Source: Tausonia pullulans (Eukaryota > Basidiomycota > Tremellomycetes > Cystofilobasidiales > Mrakiaceae). Taken from it: a stretch of 64,000 nt of DNA. Where the stretch lies: the NCBI GenBank assembly GCA_951802195.1, contig OX637626.1, positions 868,001 through 932,000 of the forward strand, written 5' to 3'. Below are positions 34,243-48,195 of the stretch, piece after piece. The notes under the pieces were generated by a model that saw nothing but the letters and a program-made list of their open reading frames with translations, did no database searches and was not told the origin of the DNA. A program made the position numbers and the translations under genes. Every line of letters begins with the position of its first letter. Position 1 is the stretch's first letter.

Positions 34243-34469
34243 TCATCCGACGACACACCCCTCTTTTTTCTTCTTGTTCTCCCGCCTGTACTCGATTGCC
34301 ATCTGCTGGGCCTCAGTCATACGTTCGAAATCGGTTGGGTTGGAAATGACGGGACGCTCTTCTGCATGGATGCCAGTAGAAGAGTGGCTGGTTAGCAGTC
34401 GACGACGGGCGGGCTAGCGAGGGAGCTGGGGGGAGAATAACTGGGCTGCTTGGATTTCATTGCTGACAT
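34243..34469 (-). CDS. Possible 48-codon gene of unknown function
   Basis: Two exons on the minus strand (34469-34442 and 34361-34243) joined across an 80-nt intron give MSAMKSKQPKERPVISNPT, then DFERMTEAQQMAIEYRRE, a Lys-rich run and stop TGA. The second exon has strongly amino-acid-like composition (amphipathic charged helix) in a region otherwise without signal. The donor is the weak GTTATT, the acceptor a good TGCAG. I do not recognise the family; a small conserved fungal protein is possible, as is chance. An unspliced relic is the alternative. Confidence 0.35.
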
Positions 34470-35062
34470 GGATGGAGGTGAAGGAGGAAGCCTAGTGTCA
34501 ACGATGTGCTCTTATGAGGAGGGGAGGGGACGATCGATCCACCTGTCTGCTGCGAAGCCTGCGTTGAGTCGCAGAAGGGAGGAAAGAAAGAGAGACGGGA
34601 GCCTACCTGAAACGACTAGGATGTGTACCGAAGAGCAAGAATAATGGGTCTGGCTGTCTAGGGATGGGATGGGCGAGCAAGCAAGACGACTATGGCTGGG
34701 GATGGGCGTCGGAGGGGAACAAGAAGAGAGGCAATGACCTCAGCTTCGACGCGCGCCTCCGCCACTATCGCTCGCATCTCATCCCTTCGCTTGTCTCTCT
34801 ACAGGGATTACCGACCCCGCCCTCCGACATCACAAACTCCGCCCTCATTCGCCTGCTCCTGTCGCGGGACCAGCCAGCCAGCCACCTCCCATGGTTTGCG
34901 CAAAAGGCTACAAAGCCCCTATTGTTCTCTCCTTGATCGAAACCCTCTCATTCTTCGCCCGGAGGGCATTCTTTGTTCAGACAAAAAAAATCATGGACAT
35001 CCTCCCCCTGGTTGGGAGGAAAACAAATAAAACAATCAAGAGATAAAGAAATCTAAATTAAA
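34470..35062. other. Intergenic, no gene seen
   Basis: Plus-strand frames of about 90-110 codons at 34664-35030 show no family pattern and are probably chance. AT-rich sequence at 34980-35060 lies just past the dehydrogenase stop and may be its 3' UTR. Confidence 0.4.
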
Positions 35063-36904
35063 TCAAGCCTCGGCTTTGCGGTGAGCGACGGCGCCGACAG
35101 GCTCCCAGAGCTGGACAATGGTCGTGTCGTCATCTTTGCCACGGCCCTGAGATGAGCAGTACTGGAGAGGTGGAGAAATGGGAACGGGATGTCAGCTTCG
35201 CGCATCTTGCATGCTGCTGAGACTCAAAGACGCACCTGGAACGGGTAGAGCGCCGTACTGGCCATCGGAACGGGCACACCGAGGAGGCCAGACTCAGAGA
35301 CGACGATGCCGATGTCCTTGACGAGGATGTCAACGGCGGAGAGTGCCGTTCGGTCGCCTTCGACGGTCCTCGGGATCCGGTTGGCGTACATCCACGAAAC
35401 ACCCTTCGACTTGAGGACGTGGGCGAGCGTCTTGCGGAGCGGGAGGCCGAGCCGAGCAGCGAAGGCCATGGCCTCGGCAGCAGCGGCGACGTGGGTGCCG
35501 GCAAGGACCTGGTTGACGAGCTTGGCTGAGGAGCCCATGCCGACACCGCCGGGGATGATGCAGAGCCGCTGCTCCTTGGAGCCGGCCTGGGTTGTGCAGG
35601 CGTGAAGGACCTTAAGGGACTTGGCGATGGCAGCGTCGTCGCCCGAAACGAGGATGGTGAGGTCGCCGTTGGCGGCGCGGGCCGCCCCACCGGAGACGGG
35701 AGCGTCGACGAGCCGGGGCTTGTTGCCGAGGGCAGCGAGACGGTCAGAAAGGAGGAGGGCGGACGATGGAGGGACGGTAGAGGAGAGGACGACGGAAGCG
35801 GAAGGAGCGAGGACTGGGGGATATAAAGACAGGTCAGTCCCGCCCGCTCGAGCTGATACTAGGAGCAGACTACTGACGCTTGGCAACACCTCCATTGGAA
35901 CCAGGCTTGCCAAAGAGGATCTCCTCAGCTTGGTCAGCGTTAATGACCATGAGGACGAGCGTCTCAGCGTCCTGAGCAGCGGCCTCAAGGCTCTCAGCAG
36001 CCTTTCCGCCAGCCTCCACAAATTTGTCGAGAGAGGGCTTCCAAAGGTCGTAGCCGACGAGCGGAATGCCAGCACGGACAATGGACTTGGCCATGCCGAG
36101 TCCCTGGAGGTGGGGAAAAGCAAGAAAATTGTCAGAGAGAGTAGATGGACGGAAGATCGACAACGAGAGCCTTCTACGCACCATCGCTCCAAGTCCAACA
36201 AACGCGACCTTGCCTTGCTCGACATCTCCAGCACCAGAAGCCGAAGTCTCTCCACCAGCTTCAGCCTGCCCCCTCTGGACCTTGACTCCACTGAACTTCT
36301 CCCAGAGTCCCGCGAGCGCGAGACCAGCGGTCGTTGAGTTGTTACCGCCGGCCGCGCCCCGAGCAGCAATGAGGTTCTGCTGGGCAATGGAGAGAAGCGG
36401 TGAAGGGAACTTGAGTGCCCGAGTGGCCTCAAGGACAATGGTGGCATTCTTGATCTGCGATGAGGGGAGGAGAGTCAGCGGTCGTGCAACGAGGGCAGCC
36501 TTGCTCATCCGTTATGCATGCACATGCTGTGTTGCTGCACTGAGACCCCAAGAAGGAGCAAAGGCATGGTTTTTGGGTACTTACAACGTCTCCGATGGCC
36601 GGAGTCTTCTCATGCTCGACACCGAGGAGCTCAGCGCCCATGGCGGTGAAAGCCCACGAGTTGCCCGCGGCGCCGGTGATGATGTCGTACGTGTTGAGCA
36701 TCTCGAGACCAGTCTTGGCGCCAACCGAGAGCGCCTCGGAAGCGGAGACCAGGTGAATGGCTGTAAGCTAGTGGCGCGGACGTTGGGCAGTCAGCAAAAG
36801 ATGAGGAGGCAAGCAGAGAGCGGGTAGAGGTGCCGACGAACGAGGTCAACGACGAGAGCGAGCTTCTGGTCCTCGGAGAGGGACTCGGGAGATGAAAGGG
36901 CCAT
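35063..36904 (-). CDS. Beta-hydroxyacid dehydrogenase (HIBADH family) with one and a half repeats
   Basis: The protein, about 500 residues, has an N-terminal HIBADH C-terminal-type helical domain (LTAIHLVSASEALSVGAKTG, ITGAAGNSWAFTAMG), then a complete second unit: NAD(P)-binding Rossmann fold starting VAFVGLGAMGLGMAKSI, LVDAPVSGGAARAANGDLTI, and the helical domain with the conserved Lys in GSSAKLVNQVLAG and SKGVSWMYANRIP. The family oxidises 3-hydroxyisobutyrate, L-threonate or related beta-hydroxyacids with NAD(P). Fungal and plant relatives with two complete units exist, so the missing first Rossmann domain is notable. The start is well fixed: ATG 36904 follows a long pyrimidine-rich leader with no upstream Rossmann exon. 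Stop TGA 35063-35065. About four introns. No targeting peptide is evident. Confidence 0.9.
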
Positions 36905-37706
36905 GATGCTGATGAGGGGAAGCAGTAGGAGATTGAGAAGGGAGGAAAAGGAAGGAGGAAGATGTAGTTTCAGGGAAGAAAGTGGAAAGAAGAGAAAGAA
37001 CGTCTGGCCTCTTCCCTTCGACTGCCGTTGCGCGCCGACAATGCGCCGACCGTCTCGGTCTCGGCGGGGGGTCGTCCGGTGATTCGGGCCGGAGTGATGT
37101 GTTCCGGGCGCTGTCAAAACTCGAGGAGAGCATTCGAGGCTGCTTGCCCCAGTAGGATAAATTGGGAGTGACACTCGAACCCGGCCGCTGCTTGCTTGCC
37201 GAGCACTCCGGGCGGTTTTATATCATGAAGTCTTCTCTCCCTCCCCCTTTTCGGCTGAGCAAGGTTCGCTCATGTCGGCGACTTCGGTAATGCAGAGAAC
37301 CATTTTAAGGGTTTCATGAAATCGAGATGAGGGAGATGAACAATCGATTATGGAGAGGCACCTGGCCCCGACACAGACGAAGAAAGAGCTAGCTAGAGGA
37401 GAAAGGCACAAGGGGTAGAGGGGAGGTGGCACGTAGGTGATTGGAGAGGGCCCGACGTCTGCGACAGACCAGTGTTGCAGAACCGGAAGAGGCATCAATG
37501 GAGGGTGATGACGGAGCGTGCGCTCTGATTGATAGCTGGATTGGAGGACGACTAGCGCCACGAGGTAAAAAGATACACAAGACAAACAGACAAGAGGGGG
37601 AGGTGACTACCAGATAAAGGTGAGAGACGACCAGGCGCCAGTCCTCCATTCGATGAGGCAGACGAGAGATCGCGAAGAGGGAGGAAACCAGGAGGCGTGC
37701 CTAGAG
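36905..37706. other. Intergenic, leader of the dehydrogenase and GH16 3' region
   Basis: 36905-37000 is pyrimidine-rich on the minus strand and looks like the 5' UTR of the dehydrogenase. No coding signal is seen in the remainder. Confidence 0.5.
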
Positions 37707-39732
37707 TCACTTCGGCTGGAAAATCTTGACGTACTTGACCTGCCAAGAAGAGATAGGATTAACAAATGCTGTCAATGAAAAGACAGGGAACTGAGAAGGA
37801 CAGAGTAACGCACCTCCCAGAAGGCGTCGGTAAACGCGGAGCCACGGTTCCTGACGTACTCCTCGCAAGTTGCGTAGCCAGTCGAGGCAGCGCACGACTG
37901 GGACTGGCCGGCGTAGCCGGAAGGGTCGTTCCAGATGTTTCCTGGGGACGCAGACGGGTCAGGGAGCAGCGTAAATATCTGATATTTGCTCACTGACGAG
38001 CGAGGAAAAAGATGGAAAGACGAACCAGCCCAATCGCCGCAGAAAGTGGTATCAAAGATAACCGAGTTGTCCTTGAAGAACTCGTACGGGTTGCATGACG
38101 CTGAGGGGAAGTTGCCCATGGGAAGACCCCAGGTCTCCGGCGTGGGCGTACCGGCGACGACATCGGCGGGGATGGCGTTACGCGGGAAGAAGTAAACCGA
38201 AATACCGGAGGCGTCCCATTTCAGTGCGTACTGAGGTGGTGGGAAACGATGCATCAGGCGTCAGGTACATGGCGAAGTCGACAGCAGAAAAGGGCGACTC
38301 ACAACTCCACCGCCGTTCTGGTTGAATGACTTGCCGTACGAATTGGGAGCCTTCGTACGCTGCCCACAGCCCTGGTTTGAGGTTGCATAAGAACCGCAGT
38401 TGAGGTTGTCAAAGTTGCCGGTCGTGAGCTCAGTGGTAGCCGCGGCGCTGAACGAGGAGGGGATTTTGCAGCCTGTAACAAAGGAGTTAGTTACTGTTTT
38501 GACCTCTTTGAACATCTCAGACAGATGCGCACCATCTCCGGTGTGAAGAGAGACCTGGTTCCAAGCGAAATCGTTGACACCCTCGAGGATGTCGATCTAC
38601 GGGCCAAAACGGGTGTCAGAGACGGTGTTTCGAGCGGCCAATAACCTCGAGATCTTCTCTGACCTCTCCGCCTTGCGGCCAGTTCGGCCCGTAAGTCCAA
38701 AACGCAGGCCATGAGCCACACCCTGTCTAGAGTTGTACGATAGTGCGCATGTGAGTAGAGGAGCGATGAAGGGGGAACGAGGAAGCGCGCGCACCGGCAT
38801 GTGGACCGAGTCCATGAGCATGAGGCCTCCGTTGAGCTTGTAGTCGGAGTGAATTCGGACGGACTTGCGTCCCCTACCTGAGATTTTCTCAGTGTGGTCA
38901 ACATTCATGACGGCGTTGCCGGCTTGATTGATCTTGATGAGGCCCTGGTTCCACTGGAGTTGGGGGTCAACATAAGAATGAAGAGGTCCAAAAACAACAG
39001 CAAGAGGGACATACAGCGTCCGAGGCAGAGACATAGTCGACCGTACCGTGGGTAGGGTCGTCGGCGGTCCAGAAGTCCCAATCGTTAAAGAAACTGGCGC
39101 CGGACTAAGGGGTGGGAAGGAAATCGCGACGCGAGTCAGAATGGAAGAAAATCAAGCGCGAGAGGCGGACGCGTCATGGAGGAGGAACAAGCGAGTCCTC
39201 CTCGGCAACCCCCCTTTCGCCCGTCGACGCTCAAGGAGGGAATTGAGGGGAGCACCGGAGAAGGAAGGAGAGCAGGTACGAGGACAGAGCAGGGCGATGC
39301 AAGATGGCAAGGGAGGAAGGAAAGAAGCGGCACAGAGCCTACAGCTGGACTCATAAGCCAGAAACAGAACAGAGGACTCACGGCTTCGTGGTCCAACCTC
39401 CACGTCGAGTTGAACTTGGGTGACTCAGGGGTGCCAGCGATGGGAGGCAGGTTGGAAGGGGCAGGGACAGCAGGGACGTCGGTCCCACAAGCAGCCACTT
39501 GGCGCTTCCTCGGCCGTCCGCCCTGACGGACACGCTCCACGGCCTCGTTGTAGAAGGCGAGGTCCTCGGGGAGGGTCGCGATGGTTTCGTTGATGGTACG
39601 CTTGACAGACATGGACTTGTGGGACCGCTTGTAGCCCGAGGGAGGGTGAGGGGGAGCAGCAGCGCTCAAGGTGGCTTCGGCGGTGAGGGCGAGGGCGAGG
39701 GTTCCGGCGATGGCGAGGGAAGGGAGAATCAT
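37707..39732 (-). CDS. Secreted glycoside hydrolase family 16 (beta-glucanase-like)
   Basis: GH16 enzymes hydrolyse or transfer beta-1,3- and beta-1,3/1,4-glucans. The product is about 460 residues. The start gives a signal peptide ([20 protein letters not shown]) and a propeptide-like region with dibasic KR sites ([18 protein letters not shown]) before the catalytic domain. Family blocks: [51 protein letters not shown] with the catalytic E-x-D-x-x-E as [15 protein letters not shown], and [14 protein letters not shown]. It ends in [11 protein letters not shown] without a membrane or GPI tail, so it is probably freely secreted. An in-frame ATG 57 bases upstream (39789) would push the signal peptide inward and is less likely. 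About nine introns; stop TGA 37707-37709. Confidence 0.92.
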
Positions 39733-39895
39733 TCTAAGTCTTGAATAGCAGTGGGGTGAGGCGAGTGAAGTGGATGGTGTGGCTATCAAAGCTCTCTGTA
39801 GCTCTTATCGAAAGAGGAGGGGTGTGGCGCAGGTAGAAGAGGTGATCTGAGTGACGGGGATTGAATTGTGCCGCTAGCTAGACGCAGTCTGAGCA

Positions 39896-39946
39896 GGGAA
39901 GAGGGAAGAGGGAAGGGGAAAGGGAAAGGGAAAGGGAGGAAGGAAA
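39896..39946 (+). repeat. GGGAAG/GGGAAA purine repeat
   Basis: Seven or more GGG runs separated by AAG, AAA or AAGA words, all purine. It has both quadruplex and triplex (H-DNA) potential. It sits about 165-215 bp upstream of the GH16 start codon, a promoter position. Confidence 0.7.
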
Positions 39947-41162
39947 AGACTTGAAGATGCTGGTTGGGGGAGAAGGAAGGAAGGAAACTGACCCAGAAAG
40001 AGGTCTGTCCGAGGGGTTATGAAAAGGTGGCTGGGATTAGTCTCACATACATCATACCGTGCGCCAAGCCGAAGGCCACGCAGCGCGGTGTGCTTCCCCG
40101 CATTTGGTTGGGTCCAGCGAGCGCCGGAAGTGGAGAGTTGAGAGAGTTCACTTCCAGCCACCCCTTCAGCATCCGGTGGAAAGAGCTCGTCTCGTGTGTG
40201 AAGCAACGATACAGCTTGTTCCGTCCATCTGTTAAAGGGAATGTGCAATGACGACGCTGGCATCATGAAAGATCGAGAACAAGAAGGCACGAGAGAGGTA
40301 GGCCTTCCCTGTTTTCCATTAGGCGAATCATCCCTCAACATCTTCCCCGCTTTAATGCTGTACTCTCGATCGGATGCTCTCTTAGCTCCTCTCTTGGAGC
40401 ATCTGTAAACGAGCCGAGCCCTCCAACCAAACCCAGACGCAATAGTCCGACTCAAACTGCCTCCTTTTTCCTCGTCTGGTAATCCCATGACGACATGCAG
40501 CCAGCTTGATGCCTGACAATGGATCCTTGATTCTCAGGGTAGCAACTCTTTTTGATATGCTCTCCTCCTTGTCTGCATCACCTGATGGTCACTCAACATG
40601 TCAACATAAATGGGTCTAAGTCGATCAATCAACATAACAGAGCCCCACACTCTGATGACGGCCGTGTGAAGAAGAAGGCTTCGATCTTTGCTCTCGGCTC
40701 GGCGGCAGGCGGCAACTGTTTTTTCATCGCCCTCGCTCGGCGACTTCGGCGCCGCGCGCTTGAGCGTTGGCTTGATCGATTGCTTTTGAGACTGTGAAGC
40801 GAGGAACAAGCATACAGGAGGAAGGCGGAAGCGAACGATGCTTCAACATGCCATGGCCTTGGCGAGCCTCGACCAAGGCCAAGAGCGGCTTGGGTGAGAA
40901 GAGTCGGTCACCCAGCCGGATCGAAGCGTGCTCGCTCTATTGAGAAAGTGAAAGCAAAAGTCTTCGCATCTGAAGGGTGTGTGAAGTCAAAAAAAGGTAA
41001 CGAGTACAAGCAGGTGGATGTGTGATGAAGCGTCAAGAGGAAAGAGTAGGAAGAAGGGACGGCAGAGAGAATCGAGGAAGTAAATGTGATGCGACACAGA
41101 GAGGAGGAAGAGACGAAAGAGACTTAAAAGTAAACATGAAGAAAAAGAGGAGGTAGAGAAGT

Positions 41163-41186
41163 AAAAAAAAAAAAAAAAAAAAAAAA
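41163..41186 (+). repeat. Poly-A tract (A24)
   Basis: Twenty-four consecutive A. On the coding strand of the minus-strand SSH4-like gene it is T24, starting about 54 nt past the stop codon, so it is not a retrocopied poly(A) tail of that gene. No target-site duplication or coding copy is visible beside it. Confidence 0.85.
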
Positions 41187-41239
41187 CAGGCAGAACGAAG
41201 CAAGAGTGGTGGGATAGAGAAATAAGAGGCGATGGCCGC

Positions 41240-43853
41240 TCAACTCTGCTCAGTCGACGACTCACTGCTTCCTCCACCACTCCTCAGCCACCCTAGAACG
41301 CCTCTACCCCTCCCACCCAGGGGCCTTTGCGCCTCGAGATCCGCCGCAGTCTGCCTGGCCCTTGCCTCGGCCTCAGCCCGCTCCTGAGCCTCAAAGGCGG
41401 CCGAGATCATCGCCGCAGGGAGGTCCGTCGGCACACCCGCAGCGTAGACGACTGGGTCGAGGTGCGAGTAAGACGGAGGAGAGACATCACCTGCCGTGCG
41501 AGAGGTTGGCGGAGGGCGGAAGGTTGCTGTGCTCTCGGAGCGGGCATGCGCTGGGACACTGGAGGCGGCTGGGGTCGGGCGGGCAGTGCCAGACGAGCCG
41601 TTGGAGGAAGACAAGCCCCCTCCTCCCGTCGAGATGCTCGCTTCAGAGCCGAAGAAGCCGCCATCGCCGTTGAGTCGTTGTAGCGAGATATCAAGGTGAC
41701 CCGGTGTCGGTGGGTTGTGCGGAAAGGAGCCCGTCGTGGAGAACGAGGCGGGGGACGTGTCCGGGTGGTTCTCTTCCTGTTGCTGGTCGACGTCGGACGA
41801 GTGCTGCGAGCTCGCGTCATCGTCCGATGCATAGGGTGATGGTGGCTCCGAAGGAGGATGAGCAAGGAGCGGGGAAGCTTCACGGTCCGTAGGGGAGACG
41901 TAGGGTGACGCCGAGTCAGAGGTGGGGCTGAGAGGCGTTGTAGGAGGTTGCGCAACGGTAGAGGGAGAATTGCCGAGTCGGAGAGGAGATGGATAGATGG
42001 GCGTCGTTGAGGCAGGTAGCGGCTTGGGTCGACGCGAACGGTGCGAACGGCTTCGGCTGGGCGAGGCATGACCAGCGCCAGACGAGGAAGAACCTGCGAT
42101 GGCACGTGAACCATTACCACTGCTCGGCCCAACGGCCATTGCCGAGGACGCTGGTGACCCATAGCTCCCAGCCGAGAAGGCCGAACCAGCGCCATTCAAC
42201 CGTCCGTGCGACCAGTCCTGCACGCGTCCCGAGGGGCTAGCTCCGCCGCCGTTGGGGCTGTTCGCTCCCGCAGAGCCAGCCTCGAGAAGAATGCTACCCC
42301 TCTCACTCCCATACGCCGGCGGCGGGGCTAGCGTCCCGGTGCTCGGCGCAAGTCCCCACTTCTTGACGTTGGCCTCGATGAAGACGAACCCAGCTTGCCC
42401 AAGGTTGACGTGGACCGTAGCTGGGCCCGTCGCGCCGACGGTCGGGAAGAGGTTGAACCGCTGAAGACCAACAAAAGCGTCCTCGTGTTTACGGCCGTTG
42501 CGAGTGAAGAAGACAGTGCCCGTCCGAGGGCGGTAGCCGACGCCGAGGACGTCGCCCTCCTTGAGCGGGGGGCCATAAGAGGCGGCAGTGAAGGGGTAAT
42601 TGTGCGCACGGAAGCCATCCGAGTTGTAGGCAACCGAATACTTGTTCCAGCCTGGAAGGAAAGAGTCAGCAATTGCTCAAATTTTAACAGAAAAAGCACG
42701 CACCAGGCAGGCGGAAGGTCGGGAACGGCTTGGTCGCGAGTCCAACGGCGACATCCGTTCCCTCGGGCTTTTCGTACATCTTGCACTCCCAGTAGTAGAC
42801 GTCATTGAGCTTCGGCAGCGGCAGATTGGCCATTACCGAGTTGCCACCCCCTTCCTCGGCGGGCATCCCCGGTCCATCGGCGAGGAACGTGATCTCGGTC
42901 CGTGACTGAACGAACAGCGACGGGTTCGACTCGTAGTCCGGCTCGAAAGACCAGGCCGAAACGCCCTTTTCTTGTATCGAGAGAAACTGAGAGAGCGTGA
43001 TGTCGGTCGGGACCGATGAAGGAGGGTACTGGAGCTGCCAGTCTGGAGGGGTGAGAAACGAGGCACCGAACGCGGGAAGGGAGGGGACAGACAGACGAGT
43101 AGTAATGGGAAGGGCAGATGAGGCAGAGAGCGTCATTAGGCTTATCGCTCGTCGACCCTACCATATGGGTACGCTTCGAGAACTTGACGCACCTTTGGCC
43201 CGCCTGTAGCCTCTCTGGACATCCTCCTCCTGACTTTCGAGCCAGCGACTCTCTACCCCCTCGACGCCGCCCTCGCCGTACACGCCATCGCCATGGCTAA
43301 GATCAACGGGGCCGCCGTCATCGCCGAGTCTGAAGCAAAGGGCCACCGAGAAGTACCATGGTCAGTCAGCTGGCGTTATCCTCTGGCTTGAGGGCAGGCG
43401 CAAAGGAAGAGTCGTCGTCATCGCCGCATCGAGAAATAGAAGACAACGGCGATGGCGGCGGAGAGGGGTTCGGTCGTCCCCCTACCTCGCTTCCCGCCGC
43501 GATTGTCGCCCCCCTCCCCGTCGTCGTCCGAAGACGACGACGCCTCGCTCCCCTTCCTCCGGTCGGATGCTCTGCCACGGGACGAACCTGATGCCTCGCT
43601 TGCGTTTGAGGAGAATGACACAGACGAGAAAGACAAGGATGAGAAAGAGGACGGTGCTGAGTACGATGAGGAGCGGGAGGAGGATAAGGAGGACGCCCTC
43701 CTCCTCCCGGGTCGTCGTCGTGATGTTGGTCGCCGCCATGGCCTGCGAGCGGAGGAAATCGGACCCTAGGGACTCTTGGGGCGTAGAGGGCCTGTAGCCT
43801 CGGAGGAGCGAAGCAAAGTCGTCCAGCGTCGGGGACGACGGGGTGGTGGGCAT
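41240..43853 (-). CDS. SSH4: SSH4/EAR1-type SPRY-domain adaptor for Rsp5 ubiquitin ligase
   Basis: Ssh4 and Ear1 are endosome/vacuole membrane proteins whose PPxY motifs recruit the NEDD4-type ligase Rsp5 to sort membrane cargo. Order of parts: short cytosolic/lumenal N-terminus (MPTTPSSPTLDDFASLL), one strong membrane segment (LLILLPLLIVLSTVLFLILV and following) with an RKRG stop-transfer signal, a linker ending YRRA, then PDWQLQYPPSSVPTDI and the SPRY domain (YYWECKMYEKPEGTDVAVGL, PGWNKYSVAYNSDGF, LGVGYRPRTGTVFFTRNG). A long Ser/Pro-rich tail contains PPSY (in DVSPPSYSHLDP), a candidate Rsp5 WW-domain ligand, and a helical Ala/Glu-rich segment. This matches the TM-SPRY-PY layout. About 780 residues, four or five introns. 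ATG 43853 follows a pyrimidine-rich leader; stop TGA 41240-41242. Confidence 0.87.
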
Positions 43854-44236
43854 CGCCTTGGCGTGCGGGCGGTGAGTGGAGAAGGACGGAGGAGAGGAGA
43901 GAAGGAAGGAAAGGGGAGGGGAGAGGCGAAGAGGAGAAGAGAGGAGCGGAAGCAAGCAGACAATTGGGGCGTGGTGAGGCAGGACGAGGAAGAAGTCGGG
44001 GGGGGCAATCGGGTTGGCAGACGGCCAAGGTGGTTGTGGTCGAGAGTGTGGAGGGGGGTGAGAGCGAGAGGGGAGAATGCGCTCTGAGACCAACCCGCTT
44101 CGGCTGCCTCTGCCGGGACTCACCCAGCTTTCAGCCAGGCAGCGGCAGGGGGCGTCGCCATCGCTTCATCTCTTTCAAGAATGGCATCGAATCACAAAAG
44201 GGCATACACAGAAAAGCGAGTCAAACCACAACTCAA
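43854..44236. other. Intergenic, SSH4-like promoter and CEF1 3' end
   Basis: Pyrimidine-rich on the minus strand directly before the SSH4-like ATG. Nothing else seen. Confidence 0.5.
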
Positions 44237-47704
<3,468 letters not shown>

Positions 47705-48195
47705 AGCTGCGAGTCTGACGGGGCGGTCGAGACTGTCGGATGTGGTTGAGCGCCAGAACACGGCGGGCAGGCTGGCGCGAGGGCAGGCTGCCCTCGCTCG
47801 CGCGGTGGTGGTCAAGCAGGCTGGCTAGCTCGCGCTCGCCTTGACGACCGAAGTAGCCACAACTCCATGTTACTTACGTTCTTCCGCTCCTTTTTCATCA
47901 TCGTCTTGTGAGACAGAAGAAAACATGCAGAGGTATGTGTATGTGGAGAGCACGAGAACAAGGATGGGAGCTGAAAGAGGTGCGACGGACCGGGAAGGGA
48001 AATCGAAGGCAAACGACGAGATCGAACACAGGCGGAAGAAGAGAAAACGAGAATTGGAAAAAGCTCCAAGCAAACAAGCGGAAAAAAGTGCTATATGAGA
48101 AGAAAGGGTGAACTAGAGAACAGGCGGAGGACGGAATGCACAGAGAAAGAAACAAAGGAGGAAAGAAATGGCGAAATGGGAGGAACAGAGAGGGC
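47705..48195. other. Intergenic, CEF1 promoter and RIM15 3' end
   Basis: No gene seen. The plus strand from 47930 to 48180 is purine-rich, i.e. CT-rich on the transcribed strand after the RIM15 stop. Confidence 0.45.

Larger units (their letters stand above)
39733..41239. other. 1.5-kb gap with purine repeats and poly-A
   Basis: No gene is supported on either strand. It holds a GGGAA-type purine repeat (39896-39946) in the GH16 promoter side, and an A24 run at 41163-41186 near the SSH4-like stop codon. A few 80-200 codon frames are low in conserved pattern. Confidence 0.45.

Noticed and set aside
41163-41186. A24 run as evidence of a retrotransposed copy
   Set aside because: No coding copy, target-site duplication or LINE-like sequence lies next to it. 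It is simply a homopolymer past the SSH4-like stop.
41407-42195. 262-codon minus-strand open frame
   Set aside because: Frame-shifted shadow of the disordered tail of the SSH4-like gene.
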